64,000 nt of DNA from SIG299 sp051880375. GTDB lineage: Bacteria; Bacillota; Clostridia; Lachnospirales; Lachnospiraceae. Below the pieces are notes generated by a model. The model saw only the letters and a program-made list of their open reading frames with translations. It was not told where the DNA came from and did no database searches. Positions 63,162 through 64,000 of this stretch are shown piece by piece. The stretch's first letter is position 1, and each line of letters opens with the position of its first letter. The position numbers and the translations under genes are program-made. The DNA lies in contig JBJENV010000078.1 in assembly GCA_051880375.1 (NCBI GenBank), positions 1-64,000 of the forward strand, read 5' to 3'.

Positions 63162-64000
63162 CTATTTCAGAACCTTGTTGTTATTGATGGCAATCCGGTA
63201 CTCCTGTACCTTTGTACCGGTCAGAGCCGTACTTCTTGCGTCCGGTGCATGACCGCCGACGTAAATCGAAGCACTTCCTTCGGAAAGGCGCAGTATTCCT
63301 TCCTCATCAAACAGTGCAAAGGCTTCCTGCGGCAGCCGAAGCGTAACTGTCTTTGTTTCGCCTGCCTTCAGAAAAAGCTTTTTGATTCCCTTCAGCTGGG
63401 CATTCGGCGTATTCTCACGATTTACTTTTACATAAATCTGTACTGTTTCCGCACCATCCATTTTCCCTGTGTTTGTAACGTCAAGCGTCACCGATATGCC
63501 TTCTTCCTCCAGAGCCGTTTTGTCAATTCTTACGTTGTTATAGGAAAAGGCAGTATAGGAAAGACCATAACCGAACGGATACAATGCTTCCGTCTGCATA
63601 TAGCGATAGGTTCTTCCCTTCATGTTGTAATCCGTAAATGCCGGAAGCTCCTCCAGCGAACGATAAAAGGTTACCGGGAGCCTTCCTTCCGGATTTTTCT
63701 CACCAAATAAGATATCTGCAATTGCTTTACCGCCCTGTGCCCCCGGATACCAGCACTGAAGAATCGCCGGAATGTGTTCGTCTGCCCAGTTTACAGCCAG
63801 AGCTGAGCCGGATAACAGTACCAGTACCACAGGCTTGCCGCTGGCATATATTTCCTCCAAAATCTGCTGCTGCAGACCCGGAAGATTTAAGTTTGGCTTA
63901 TCTCCGCTGGCGAATTCGTTTCCTTCATCGCCTTCCTCTCCTTCCAGACTGGAATCCAGTCCCATGCAGGCAATTACCACATCGCTTTCTGCACAGACTC
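63162..64000 (-). CDS. GH3 family beta-glycosidase, C-terminal part
   Basis: The coding frame enters at the right edge of the window and ends at 63162, giving about 279 C-terminal residues. It shows the GH3 second domain (MGLDSSLEGEEGDEG, LPGLQQQILEEIYASGKPVV, WYPGAQGGKAIADILFGE, EGRLPVTFY), the YPFGYGLSYTAFSY junction, and a fibronectin-like C-terminal domain (VTNTGKMDGAETVQIYV). The EGEEGDE region supplies the acid/base Glu in two-domain GH3 enzymes. Beta-xylosidase action is inferred from its GH67 and GH8 neighbours; the N-terminal nucleophile domain is outside the window. Confidence 0.9.
   Translation of the reverse strand, partial: VCAESDVVIACMGLDSSLEGEEGDEGNEFASGDKPNLNLPGLQQQILEEIYASGKPVVLVLLSGSALAVNWADEHIPAILQCWYPGAQGGKAIADILFGEKNPEGRLPVTFYRSLEELPAFTDYNMKGRTYRYMQTEALYPFGYGLSYTAFSYNNVRIDKTALEEEGISVTLDVTNTGKMDGAETVQIYVKVNRENTPNAQLKGIKKLFLKAGETKTVTLRLPQEAFALFDEEGILRLSEGSASIYVGGHAPDARSTALTGTKVQEYRIAINNNKVLK

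Overview
The window looks like chromosome of a Gram-positive, anaerobic, plant-fibre-degrading Clostridia member, most likely Lachnospiraceae (a Roseburia/Butyrivibrio-like gut or rumen xylan degrader). The reasons are sigma-A type promoters, AGGAGG-type ribosome binding sites, frequent TTG/GTG starts, CwlD- and YwmB-type genes, MecA, and a large glucuronoxylan locus with AraC-regulated CUT1 transporters. The species cannot be fixed by eye. No tRNA, rRNA, CRISPR array, insertion sequence or phage gene was recognised.

Layout. 1-5.5 kb: 5' end of phosphopentomutase (deoB), a PAP2-family membrane phosphatase, a GT2 glycosyltransferase, a large exported protein of unknown function and a small unknown gene. 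5.6-9.4 kb: YwmB-like protein, then a TetR regulator divergent from a lipoprotein that combines an M28 aminopeptidase domain with a second HEXXH domain. 9.5-16.8 kb: a complete F1Fo ATP synthase operon on the minus strand (atpZ-I-B-E-F-H-A-G-D-C) whose c subunit carries a sodium-binding signature. 17-21.8 kb: divergent K+ uptake genes trkA-trkH, a DUF402 protein and a soluble chemoreceptor with a CZB zinc domain. 21.9-25.8 kb: MarR regulator with an operator-like dyad over its promoter and a heterodimeric ABC exporter. 25.9-32.5 kb: rpiB, sua5, cwlD-like amidase, a GH18 protein, a kinase fused to a degenerate ParA-like domain, and mecA. 32.6-37.9 kb: response regulator, histidine kinase and MacB-like ABC transporter, then a DUF1858 protein.

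38-64 kb is a glucuronoxylan utilisation locus, nearly all on the minus strand. From its 5' end it holds GH3 (partial), GH67 alpha-glucuronidase and GH8 exo-oligoxylanase; an AraC activator on the plus strand; and then a long run. That run is solute-binding protein 1, two permeases, an NHL/TPR protein, a Yip1 protein, a DUF5696 protein, two more permeases, solute-binding protein 2, two paralogous Cys-containing U32-like proteins, GH43, GH115 alpha-glucuronidase and an SGNH esterase lipoprotein. No transporter ATPase is encoded with the permeases, so a shared MsmX-type ATPase elsewhere is inferred. Most of the hydrolases lack signal peptides. The logic appears to be import of decorated xylo-oligosaccharides followed by cytoplasmic removal of (methyl)glucuronic acid, arabinose and xylose.

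The best candidates for undescribed biology are the NHL/TPR-Yip1-DUF5696 module held between two ATPase-less transporters, the U32-like protein pair, and a 50-bp nest of inverted repeats upstream of the transport operon.
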